The position numbers and the translations under genes are program-made. A stretch of DNA of 64,000 nucleotides, taken from contig CM048840.1 in NCBI GenBank assembly GCA_026545765.1, positions 55,552,580 through 55,616,579 of the forward strand, read 5' to 3'. Source of the stretch: Plantago major. Taxonomy: Eukaryota; Streptophyta; Magnoliopsida; Lamiales; Plantaginaceae. The notes under the pieces were generated by a model. The model searched no databases, was not told where the DNA came from, and saw only the letters and a list, made by a program, of their open reading frames with translations. This document shows, piece after piece, positions 1-10,400 of this stretch. How positions within the stretch are numbered: the stretch's first letter is position 1; each line of letters begins with the position of its first letter.

Positions 1-255
1 TCTGACAGGAACGTAAGGAGGAATTCTATTTGAATGAATGTTATCATTAGTAAGAATTATTTTCTTCCTTGGTGTGTTCCTAGGTGCTCCATATGATGCT
101 TTCAGATACCTGTCAGGTTTCTGAGTTTGCTTTTCAGCAAACTTAGCTTTCCTTGCCAGATTTCTTCTAGCCCTGGCATTCAGATTTTTAGTGGCTTGAT
201 TTAACTTCCACTTCTGATAATTGGTTTGAGCAATTCTAGCTTTCAGCCATCGTTC

Positions 256-2415
256 TTACTCCTGCTTGTACTCATGAGCAAGTTGTTTTCCGATGCCTTT
301 GTAGCCAATACCTTTTCGAGCACTTGAAGCTATCTGAAATCTTTCCTCAGCAGCTTTGCTAGTCTCTGGTTGGTCCAATTTCTTTCCAGAAAAAGTGACA
401 TGGGAGAATTCGCCAGCTCCTGCAATTCTACCTTTTTGAGAGACATAGCACTGTGGGTGTTTACACTTTTCAGTGTTGTGTTTCTTTTCAGAGACGTGCC
501 CAACAGTTTTGTTTTTGACTTGTTTTTCCCACAAAGGTTTAGTCGCAACTGCCTTTCCTTTGTCAACAATCTTTGTCTTCTCACCGATACTATAGATTGC
601 ATGGGAACCGTTTTGCTGAGTACTTACAAATGTTCTTCTCTCCTTACTCTTATTCAGAGTGACAGAACTATCTGTCTGTGTATTCAGTCCAAGTCCTTTC
701 TTTTCTGAAGGATCTCTTAAGTAAGATTGTACTTCAGTAAGAGTGTCACTAGCTTTGGCATAAGATTGAAAAGATAATTTTTTCTTCTTGAGTCCCTTGT
801 TCTCAGAAAGAAGATCTTCATATTTCTTTTGTAATTCAGCCATTGCTTCTTTATGTGACTTTTCAGTCTCAGATATCTGAGCTTTGAGAGATGTATTTTC
901 AGCATCCTTTCTCTCAGATACTTTAACTAATTGAGAATTTTCCTTTGCAAGAGAATTCTTTTCTTCTTCAAGGTTTTCGACTCTAGCTCGGATCAATAGA
1001 AATTCTCTTTCATAGATGTCAAGTTCTTTCCTGAGATTTTCTAGATTTTTTATTTCCTCTTCATCACTTTCATAAGTATAACAAGAAGTATGTGTTACCT
1101 CATCAGCCATAAGACAGATTTCTATGTTGGAGATGTCTGGACCGTCAATTTCAGCAACTCCACACATTTCATTCTTCTTAAGGCCGAAGTCGATTATATC
1201 ATGAGTAACTCCACATAATTCTGGTGATGGTAAGGTTGAGTCATCTGAATTGTCATCTTCAGAATCTGTTTCAACGTCTAGAGCATCCAGTTGAATTTGG
1301 ATTTTCTTTATTTCTTCAGTGAACAAAGCTTTCTGGCTTCTTTTGAAGATTCTTCTATCTTTCTTGTCACCTGTCCTTAGTTTGTTGAGGGCAGGACAAT
1401 CCTTCTTGAAGTGGCCAGGTTTCTGACAATAGAAACAGATATCGTTTCCAATTTCTGCTTCCTCAGTACATGATGCTTTCAGAGCTGGCTTGTTCAGCGA
1501 GCTTTGCATATTTTTGTACTGGTGATAGTTTGAGCCTAGATGCTTTTTCAGCTTCTCTTTGGCTTTTCTTCTTTCAATTTCTCGACTGATATATTTGCTC
1601 ATTTGCTTTGCAGCAAGAGCATCCCCAGTTTCTTCCTTGCTTTTCTTCTTTTCAGAAGTTCCTTGAGTGACTAGAGCAACGTTTTGCGACTTTTCAGTTG
1701 TTTGTTCTCTTTGAGTTGTCTCATAATCAACAGTAGCAAGATGAGAGAAAAGTTCCACTGGAGTGATATTTGGCATTCCTTGGTTAAAATAAAAGAATTT
1801 GGTATGCTCCTAGTTGTGGTTAAGACTTCTGACAATAGTCTTAATCTTTTCTGACTGTGAGTATCTGTTGCTTTCCCCAAGAGCTGCCATGTCACTCATG
1901 AGAGTGGTAAATCCGAAATCAAGTTCTTCCAGAGTTTCAGTGGATCCTTGTTTGAAATTTTAAAATTTCAACTTGAGAACTTCGAACTTGTTTTCTTTGG
2001 TTTTCGATTCAGACAGATTTCTTCAATCAGTTGTGCAACTTCGCCGTTTAGCACCCTACGCTTTACACTATATGTGCTCAGGTGTCGATCTGATGATGAT
2101 ATTACGAGCTTGACCATCCAGACGATTTCTCTTGGCATCTTCCGATGTCCAGAGTTCTCTGGGCTTTGGTTCGTAAATGACTTGACTTGTAGATCTCCCA
2201 CTTGATGACGCATTGGTTTGTGAAGATCCTTCGCTTTGATCTCTGTCTCTACCATTAGAAACCTCCATGACTTGTTTGAGTTGTTGAATGACTATTGGGC
2301 CATTCTTTATCACTTCGATCATTTCGTCACTTATGGCTTCAAGGTGGAGCATCATGTTATTTTTCCATTTCTCGTAATTCTCTGGTTTGAGAATGGGTGC
2401 ATCACTCAGAGACAT
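256..2415 (-). pseudogene. Copia gag polyprotein, broken
   Basis: Gag packages element RNA into virus-like particles. The start Met lies at 2415, with an N-terminus beginning MSLSDAPIL, matching the start in copy B at 22335. The frame is disrupted between about 1780 and 2260. A long open stretch of 506 codons then runs from 1776 to 256. Near its residues 114-127 it carries the zinc knuckle C-x2-C-x4-H-x4-C (CFYCQKPGHFKKDC). Downstream of the knuckle it is acidic (a DSEDDNSDDS stretch) and then predicted coiled coil, rich in E, K and L. Bases 1-255 continue the same polyprotein toward protease in another frame. The frameshifts make it non-functional as it stands. Identity as Copia gag is secure from the knuckle and its alignment to copy B. 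Confidence 0.88.
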
Positions 2416-2518
2416 ACCTGCACACTTAACACACAAATTAAATAGTCCACGAAAATGGACAAAGTTCCTTCACCTATCTGGGGATCTAGGTTCAGTGCAG
2501 AAGGCTTGTGAACCTCCT

Positions 2519-2530
2519 GCTCTGATACCA
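2519..2530 (-). promoter_or_regulatory. Primer-binding site, Met tRNA type
   Basis: On the minus strand this reads TGGTATCAGAGC, two bases inside the LTR edge. It is complementary to the 3' end of plant initiator Met tRNA, the usual primer for Copia minus-strand DNA synthesis. The same 12-mer sits in copy B at 22219-22230. Confidence 0.9.
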
Positions 2531-2532
2531 CT

Positions 2533-4205
2533 TGTTGGTCTAGATAACGGCAAAGTAAAAGACTAGAGGGCGGGGGGGGGGGGGGTGAATAGTCTTTTAA
2601 AACTTTTGTCGATAAAAACTATTTCTCAGATATCCGAATAGATATCTGATACTTAGAATCAGAGCGCGGAAGACTTAATAAAGATAAGTGTAGAAACAGT
2701 TAAAGTGTGTGTGTGTTGCTGAAATGTAAATACAGAAAGGTAAATAACACATCAAGTATAGTGGTATCTGGAGGTGGCGTAATCCTCCAACTAATCCACT
2801 TCGGTCTACCAGAGACCTAGAATTCACTAGAACAGATAATTGAGTTAACCTTACAATAATCCTATTCTAAGATTCTTAAACAATTGGTTCCCAACCAAAT
2901 GTTCCCCCTGAGTTGTTCCCCGGCTTTCACAGCCAAGTACTTCCTGTACTCAGAAACCTTTGAGTTATTCCCTAGCTTCCCAAGCTAAGTACTTCCTATA
3001 CTCAATAACCTTGGAGTTATTCCTTAGTTTCCCAAATCAAGTACTTCCTATACTCCGGTAACCTTGGAGTTATTCCCTGATTTTTCAAACTAAGTACTTC
3101 CTATACTCCACGCCAGTTATGGTGTTGGTTTTGGTTTGAGTTGTCAGATGAGCTTCTTTAATAACTTATTCAGTTATTCAGATAGCTCTGTGAATCAAGT
3201 ATACTTAATACACTTTTCAATGTATGGTATCTTGTTCTTTTTACTGACCCAAGTCTTAGATAAATGTTCAAGAGAATGAATCTCAGATACTTGATCTTTC
3301 GTTTCAACTCTTTCACAGATAGCTGTGCTTGTTTAGGATCAGGACACTTAGAACTTCAGTGTTACTCAAGATCAAAAGCTTTGGTTGCAACAGAAAGCTT
3401 TGAGGATAAGTAAGTTGCTTTGAGAGAGTAAGATGTTCAGCATTTTCAAGATATGTCGTGTGTCTCTTCAAGCAGTCTAAGTGTTGATATTTATAGATGA
3501 ATTTGAGTACCGTTTGAATAGTATCCGTTAGGCTCAAATTCAAACTATTGATATCTATGTATAATCTTTATGAGTTTTTGTCTTCTTCTTGAAGTCTAGT
3601 TGCTTTTATTGCACATCTCTGTCCGTTCATTAAATGCATTGTACTATACTTTTTGTCCTGTAGTGTCAACGGAACTATGCTTTGTATCAGAGACTAGTGT
3701 TATCTGATTCTTTGCACGTCCTTATCTTCAATCTTCAGATACCACTATTTATTGAAACAACTTTGTTTGCAATATATATATTTCTCTTTCAGAAATGTGG
3801 TTAATGCTCAAGGTATCTGAGAATAGATATCTGTGGACACTTTCCTTGTTTTCAGATAGGCCTCTTATTTCTCAGATATCTCTTGTGACACAGTTTGTCT
3901 AAAACTATTCGTGTCTCCAAGATATCTGGCTAAGGTATCTGAAAAACAGTTTCAGTAATCTTGTGCAGTTTCTTCAAGTCTTCAATGTCGTTGAGCTTGT
4001 TCTGCTTGGATGTCTTCTTCTTGGTCTTCTAAAAATAAAAATTACATTTTGAGACCTAACATCCTATACAAGATTAGCTAGACTATCATACTTAGTGGAT
4101 TTCCTCTTTTACAATGTTCAAGTGAACCAAGAGTACTAATCACCTTTTTGAGACTAAGATAAGTCATCATGTTGCTGATCAAAATCTAAACAGATATTTG
4201 TAACA
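2533..4205 (-). repeat. 5' LTR of Copia copy A (1673 bp)
   Basis: On the minus strand the LTR opens TGTTACAAATATCTGTTTAG and closes ...GACCAACA, matching the termini of the LTRs at 20622, 33557 and 56161. A TATAAATA box on the minus strand lies near 3487-3496, where the R region should begin. A long homopolymer (C on the element strand) lies at about 2572-2587, close to the inner edge. It holds four units of a 52-bp tandem repeat, against three in copy B and one in copy C. The base after the LTR belongs to the decayed gene at 4206-5541, so this edge is the insertion point. Confidence 0.93.
2890..3115 (-). repeat. 52-bp tandem repeat inside Copia LTR, four units
   Basis: The word AAGTACTTCCT recurs at about 2935, 2987, 3039 and 3092, a spacing of 52-53 bp. 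Each unit contains a short imperfect dyad around the preceding CCTTAGTTTCCC-type segment. The homologous block at about 21680-21840 has three units, and the LTR at 56161-57704 has one. Confidence 0.85.
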
Positions 4206-5541
4206 AAATATCTAACAAATTTCCTAACAAATTTCCCAAGAAATTTCCCAACAAATTTCCCAACAGATTCTCTCTTATAACACTATCTGAAGGGACAGCA
4301 GTGTTCCCTTTATACTTATACTTGATAGGAACTTCCCTGTCAGGATTCTGTGGAAGCATGAAGATATCATAAACATCATCTCCCGTGATCTGGTACTGAT
4401 ATGATCGAACAGTTTGAATATATGAAACAGGATTAAAATTCTCAACCAACCAAGGGATAAGGCCCTTAGGTAACTTCTTCAACAACATCTGGAACAAACC
4501 GCCAAATCCAATATCAACAACATCTTGCTTTTGTCTATCGGTCAGTTTGACAAACAAATCCTTTATCTTCTTTGGCTTACAGTTTGTACGCATATCTTTT
4601 AAAACATAATCCTCCTTAACAGGCTCTCCACCCTTAAGCATGCCCTGCTTTACCCTTCACAGGCACCTCAACCATCTGTAACTTCCCCCCCCCCCCCTCT
4701 TCGACTTCAGCCTCTCATCATCAGCCTTGAAAATATTATTTTTATTACCTCTAGGCTTCTTCACCTTCTTCACATCAGAACCTATAAGATATAAACAAAA
4801 ACTACACTGTTCACAAAAGCCTAACACCTATACTCTCAAAAATAAGAAAACTATGTTCTCAAAAATAAAAACTATGTTATTAGCAAAAACTACTATGTTC
4901 TCAAAAAAACAATATGTTCTCGAAATAAAATACTATGTTCTTAACAAAAACTACTATGTTCTCCAAAAAAAAACACTATGTTCTCAATACATAATATCAA
5001 ATATGTTTCAAAAACAATTTATATGTTCTCAGGCAAATCAACTATGTTCATAAGCATATCAACTATGTTAACAAGCTTAACAACAGAAAAAGTAACACAG
5101 TACAGATACAATAAAAAACCTATGATATCAACAAAAATGACTATGTTCTCAACCAAACATAGAATACATCAACAAAATTCAAAAAATAAAAGAAAAAATC
5201 GCGAAATAAATTTCTATGTTCTCAGGCAAATCAACTATGTTCACAAGCATATCAACTATATTACCAAGCTTAACAGCAGAAAAAGTAACACAGTACAGAT
5301 ACAATCAAAAACATATGATATCAACAGAAAAAGAAAAAACCGCGAAAACAAACAACAAAGCAACATGCAAAACAAAAAAAAGCTTATGATCACAGCAAAA
5401 AACACATATGTAACTAAAAGAACAAAAAATACCTTCTCCGGAACCCTTCTGCTTAGTATCTTCGCCAGAAATCTTCTGCTTAGGATTTCCAAGTACAGGA
5501 AGTTCACAAAAAACCTTTTCCTGCTCCTTTTCATCTGACAT
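4206..5541 (-). pseudogene. Decayed two-exon host or MULE-borne gene, cut by Copia copy A
   Basis: Exon 1 runs from the ATG at 5541 to 5433 (36 codons plus one base) and ends at a good donor, AAG|GTATTT. The 651-bp intron ends at TATCTTATAG before exon 2 (4781 downward), and the frame joins correctly. Exon 2 contains a pure G run (about 4684-4697) and further indels that break the frame before the 151-codon open stretch 4641-4186. That stretch has WLVENFNP and ITGDDVYDIFMLP, resembling the N-terminal region of plant-mobile-domain or Ulp1-associated MULE proteins; this is a weak, by-eye match. It ends in LLGN-type repeats coded by 15-bp repeats. The last codons and the stop come from the LTR, so the true C-terminus was lost when copy A inserted. 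Confidence 0.55.
4845..5245. repeat. Degenerate CTATGTTCTC minisatellite in intron of the decayed gene
   Basis: The word CTATGTTCTC (or close variants) recurs about a dozen times at irregular 18-40 bp spacing in an A-rich background. A longer stretch around 5020-5100 is duplicated near 5215-5300, sharing the segments GGCAAATCAACTATGTTCA and AGTAACACAGTACAGATACA. It lies wholly within the predicted intron, so the overlapping open frames are taken as chance. Confidence 0.7.
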
Positions 5542-5983
5542 TATGGATGCCGATCTACAAAATGAACAAAAAAACGTTCGATCAAAACCATACACACTCA
5601 GAAAAATGAGAAAACTGTAAACAAAGAGAGAAACAGAAGGAAAACGATGAAAAACAACACTTACATTGATTATTGTGAAGGAAATTGAACGGAAAACGAG
5701 AGAAATCCGAGTTCGCAACTGATGAAACGAGATAAAAACCCAGATAAATCTCGGAAAAAGAGAGAAAAGAAATTGCTAGAGAAAGAAAGAGATGAAAGGG
5801 AGAAGAAATTGATGACAAATCGGGTCATAACCCGGATCCGCGAAAATAATGAGTAAATTGAACTGTTTAATGGTAAATTACAAAAAGACCTCGTTTCTAG
5901 ATAAATTAACTAGAAACTGTTTCTTAGGAGAGTTTGTGAAGAATTAAAAAATGTAAAAAAAAAAAAAAGATGGGATCAAACGG
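5542..5983. other. Upstream flank of the decayed gene, no recognised feature
   Basis: This is AT-rich and purine-rich on the + strand (AGAGAAA runs at 5750-5810), consistent with a pyrimidine-rich 5' leader of the minus-strand gene. It ends in an A run at about 5950-5970. No coding sequence is supported. Confidence 0.4.
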
Positions 5984-6240
5984 GTAATGTAACGACCCGA
6001 ACCACTAATGGGCCGACGCGGTTACTCATGGGCAGCTCTTCGAATGATATGTTGGCACCACTGTACCACTTTCCCGAACACTTTATCCTCAATCGTGAGC
6101 GAACCGGAAGACTTTCCAGTTGGCCACCCATACGAGGATTGCTACGTAGTAGAAAGGTGCACCTTGTGGTTGTGGTATGAGGATCCTTTAACCCTGTTTG
6201 TGTCTCTTTGGCGTCTGAAAATTCATCAAACCATTGATGG
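5984..6240 (-). repeat. Probable LTR-end remnant, unclassified
   Basis: Read on the minus strand, this GC-richer block ends ...CGGGTCGTTACA, a 3' end common to many plant Gypsy LTRs. No primer site, polypurine tract or coding remnant is seen beside it. The 87-codon open frame over it has no recognisable domain and is not called. The family cannot be named from sequence alone. Confidence 0.35.
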
Positions 6241-6260
6241 AGGTGTGTGGCAACTAAAGT

Positions 6261-7230
6261 TGCACAAATGATAATTTTATTGATCTTGATAATGCAGGGT
6301 ACAATCTCTATTCTAATTCTCTGATTCTAGTCTTCTAAAGCGGCGAACTTGGATCTTTAAATTCTTCGTTTTAGGATTTGCGACTTCAAAGTCGGGCAAA
6401 CGTCGATGCGAGGGCTTCTCAGCTTGATCTCGGATCGAATTATGAACTTGTGAGTGCTTGAGGCGAGCGATGACGAACTTCTTGGGGATTTGATGAACTC
6501 CACAAAGAACGCTTCTAGATCGTCGCAGGATTTGACCTTTGATCTTCTTTAGAGCAAGTTTGGCCGGCAGGAAACGTTTCTCCAATGGCTTATGAGCTTG
6601 ATCTTGGATCTAACGCAGCTTTTGGGCGAAGAACTTGAAGAAGGTTGATCGGGCTTTGGCTGGGCCTTTAGGTTTGATCTTCCTTCGGCGGCAGTTGTTC
6701 TTCCAATAACGTTTCTCCAAGTGCGCAGGGGCTTCTTCTTGGATCAAACGACGACTACTCCTGGATTTCCGGATGAACTTCTTGAGTGCTTGCTCGAACT
6801 TCAAGGCGGATCTTGAGAGGAGGATGGCGGATTTGCTCTGGCTCTGGAACTTCGGATGCCTTGATGCCTTCTTGGTGTCTCTTCTCTTGTGTGGTGTAGG
6901 TGAAAATGAATGGGGGTGCTCTTCTATTTATAATGGTTTAGAAGAGCTCTTTTCCTTAAATATAGGTTTCATAAACCACTCCATCACTTATACCAACTTA
7001 TCCATATAGTAGTACCATCACCCATTACCAATTTATTCATACGTGTAAATTTATACGATTCTTATATTAACCAATGTGATATAATTTAATTTAAATTTAT
7101 ATATTAGAAAAAGATCTAGCAATTTTATTTTAGAATTTAATTTTAATAAAATTTCAAAAATGTTAAAAAATTATATTTTATTTTCTAATATATATTTTTA
7201 AATGTAATTTTCGAATTTCGTTGGTCTACA
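6261..7230 (-). repeat. Solo LTR of a Tat-like Gypsy relative
   Basis: This block aligns by eye to the LTRs at 13914-15146 and 40444-41675. Shared landmarks are GATTCTAGTCTTCTAA near 6322, the CGAACTTGGATCTT run, the repeated GGCCGGCAGGAAACGTTT-type segments and a terminal GTCTACA at 7224-7230. A TATAAATAG box on the minus strand lies at about 6923-6932, as in the other LTRs. It is more diverged than they are from each other, with no internal element sequence on either side, so it is a solo LTR or an older fragment. No clear 5-bp target duplication was seen (AAAGT versus AGGTG). The left edge is approximate. Confidence 0.7.
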
Positions 7231-7470
7231 AGGTGGTCTAAATATTTCATCTTCTCTTCTTCGCTCAGCATCTTCTTCTTCTTCGCTCTCCCGTCAGAGG
7301 CAACCCTAATTCATTTCAGTCGCCTCTCCGACCGTCACTGTAGCATTGCGTTTCTCTTCTCAGCTTCACCTTTATTATCCATTCCACAATTCTAGCTCAC
7401 ATTTCTCAATTGCTCCTACAGTTCTTCTCTCTCGCATTCAGTCGATTGGAATTCTAGGGATTTACAGCTT
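7231..7470 (+). promoter_or_regulatory. Promoter and 5' leader of the WSS1-like gene
   Basis: This 240-bp gap separates the solo LTR from the start codon. It is CT-rich (TCTTCTTCTTCTTCGCTCTC near 7270), typical of plant 5' leaders. No strong TATA box is visible, and the transcription start may lie close to or within the LTR end. Confidence 0.5.
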
Positions 7471-10400
7471 ATGACGAATTTGGGCGATCTCCACAAAGTA
7501 TGGGAAATTAAAACCCTAAAAAGGAAGCCCAATGAAGTAGCTGCTCGCAACATTTTAGACCGAATCGCCAAACAGGTTCAACCCATTATGCGCAATCGTA
7601 AATGGAGGGTCAAGTTACTTTCTGAAATGTGGTAATTTTCTCTTCTTTCACTACTAATATACTATGTTTTCTTATTACCGCCAACATCACTTTAACCAAC
7701 AATTACTATGAGATATCAATTTTTTTGTTGTTACATTGAAATCAGTAGAGAAGAGCTAGAATTCTCTGAATATATAATTGATAATTCATACGTGAATATT
7801 AGAGGAATTTGGTGGTTAGGTGGTGGTGTCTATCTGCAAAATATGAATGTGAATTAACGCTGTTATGTCGGTGCTAGTGTAGCCTCCTTCCCGGAGAACC
7901 TTGCAACGTAGTTTTAGATGGAAAATTAATATAATTGATAAAATATTAAAATGTGGTAAAAGTTGTAATTTAAGTGGCAAAATGTATAATTTTAATAGTA
8001 AGAGTAACATTTTTTTAATATTTCTTTTTGTTTGGCTAGTTTGCATTTTTGATAAGGTATGTAGGATACCTAAAAATGGTAAACATATAAAGTTTTCCGG
8101 AACGGAGGAAGTAATATTTAGCACATGTCTGCCCAAACCGTTATACTTCTACTATCTATTTCAAGTTTTTATTGAATCTTTATGTTATGAGAATAAATTA
8201 TGTTAGACCGTATAATAGTTAAATTGGTGCAAATTAAAGTAACCCGCTCACTCTTGGGTGGTGGTGATTGATTGGCCATCTTTTTGATATATGCATTAGG
8301 CATTCTCCGGGTAATGCTAATCGAAGCAATTGGATGTTGTTCAATAAGAGGGGAGAGGAGTGACAGGCCCTAGGTCTCACTACTGTTGGTTTCGCCCTGA
8401 GCTACTGCCCCACCCACTTCTTTCTATCTTCCAAGTCATTTGATGGTCTCTTTTAGAGGTTTATCATATTTAAGGTAGATTTACTGTATGCAAAAATTAT
8501 GCAATGCGCCCAACACTTGGGTGGGTGGTGTAGCTATTACTAATGTTTAGGTGCATATAATTGTTAGACCACCTACTACAATATTTTGTCTTATGATATT
8601 TATTTTGAATTTGGCTGGCAGTCCGAAAAATGGGAGACTCTTGGGGTTGAATGTAGGAGCTGGCATACATGTGAAATTAAGACTTAGAAGGGTAAACCGA
8701 GATGAAGACTTTCTCCCTTTTCATGAAGTTCTAGATACCATGCTCCATGAGTTGTGCCATAATGTACATGGCCCTCACAATGCTAGTTTCTATAAGCTAT
8801 GGGACGAACTTCGCAAGGTAAATAATACTACTTGCTGTCACTGATGAAGTTTTCTTGTGTAAAATTAAAAAATATTGAAATACTCTGGCCAATATCTTGA
8901 GAAAAAAATATGTACCATTTCAAATTTTGGGAAAGTGGGGACTGACCATAGGATGTTTCTTCTCCTGCTAAAATCACTAACTCATTTTATTTTGTTTTTT
9001 GAACTCTTCTTTTTTTTTTTTCCCTTTATATGATTTGAATTTGATAAATTTTTGCTGCATTTACCTTCTCTGCTATGTAGCATGAATACATTTAGGAGCT
9101 TCTGATAAAATTGTTTTGCATACGAATATGTCTAAATACAATATCAGAAAGCGTTTGGAATGGTGAACAAGTCTCTTTATACCATGATTGAATAGGCAAA
9201 TGTTTAAAGAGTCCTGATTTATAGAAAGATTTATTCCTATTTGTTCCAATAATCTAGAAATGAGTCTGTGTCACACAGCATGAACAAAAATATAAAAATA
9301 TATATGGATACTTAAATGTATTTTTAACGTATTTGTATTTTAATATTTTGGATTTTCCTGTTTTTCGTATTCAATTAGTATCGTATTTGTTTCACGTCTT
9401 TATATTGGTCTTCTTATGCTCTCTGTATTCTTGTTTTGGGTAATCATTTTTGGATTTAAATATATGTGATCAACTTGGTGCGTTGTGTGCATTGACCAAC
9501 ATATTTGATAGCCATGAATTTTTTTTGTAAAAATCATGATTTTTCTCAATATGAGGAAAGACCATATACGTTATACCTCTTACTGAATTGTTTGACACAC
9601 TCACCTGATTAAACCTAATGCATGTGATGTGGATTTTCCTGTTATATAGGAAAATCAACTTGCTCTGGATAGTGAAAGTTATATTGCAGGGTTATATGAA
9701 ACGTGTTCAGGTTGAATAAATAGGCAATTTTATTAGATGAAAGTTGAATTTCATCATGAGCAGAAATGCAGGTTACATAAATTATTTTCCGCTTCTTTTG
9801 TCTACATGTTTAACGGTTTTATAGATTTCTCAATTGCATCGAAGTTGGACAAGTCTTCACTGTTGAAATTAGGTAATGTTGCAACCATTTTGACTAGGTT
9901 TATTTATTATTTTAAACGTTACTTGGTGAAAGCTGATATGGCAAAAGTTAGTATGCTTTTCGTTGTGTGCATTTGAGATGCTGTAGGTGAAGGCTTCGTT
10001 GTGGACACTAATTTTCTGTATTTTACTCTTTTTCGTACATGAGTGATATGCTACAGCCTACAGCATGCAAAAACATGTAGGTGGAGAAGATTCATTATGC
10101 AGACAATATCTACTATATGTACTGCAATCTACTGGAATTCGATACCAAGTATATTATTTTCTCTGTCAACATGTTTTGGTCCAAGTCCCGAGCAATATTT
10201 GACGATATAACACTTTATTTCAAGTTTCTCTGCCTCCTTTTTGCTGATTTCTCTCAATTTGTCTATCAAATTAAATTCTTTTTTAGCCAAGTCAAATATC
10301 CAGTAATGTTGCTAAAGGGCCATGGATTAGGTCATATTGCAGCATCATCAACCCGCATACAACAGCTCCCAGTATCAGTTTGTTGTTTTATACTTGAGTT

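Larger units (their letters stand above)
1..4205 (-). mobile_element. Copia LTR retrotransposon, copy A, 5' part only
   Basis: This is the 5' part of a Ty1/copia element read on the minus strand. In element order it shows the 5' LTR (4205 to 2533), a primer-binding site matching the 3' end of initiator Met tRNA, and a gag region with a CCHC zinc knuckle. The pol part would lie beyond the window start. The LTR, primer site and gag are recognisably the same family as the complete copy at 20622-35166. The left end is cut by the window, so target duplications cannot be checked. Placement in the SIRE/Maximus lineage is inferred from the large size, the knuckle-bearing gag and the extra post-pol gene in sister copies. 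Confidence 0.93.

Noticed and set aside
4978..5538. A 186-codon + strand open frame in the A-rich minisatellite
   Set aside because: It is low-complexity (N, K, T, S-rich), spans the intron and first exon of the minus-strand gene, and has no domain.
8551..8844. Taking the metalloprotease as a separate 97-codon gene
   Set aside because: Its start lies in intron 1. The first 23 codons are intronic, and the true exon starts at 8622 after a TGGCAG acceptor and joins exon 1 in phase.
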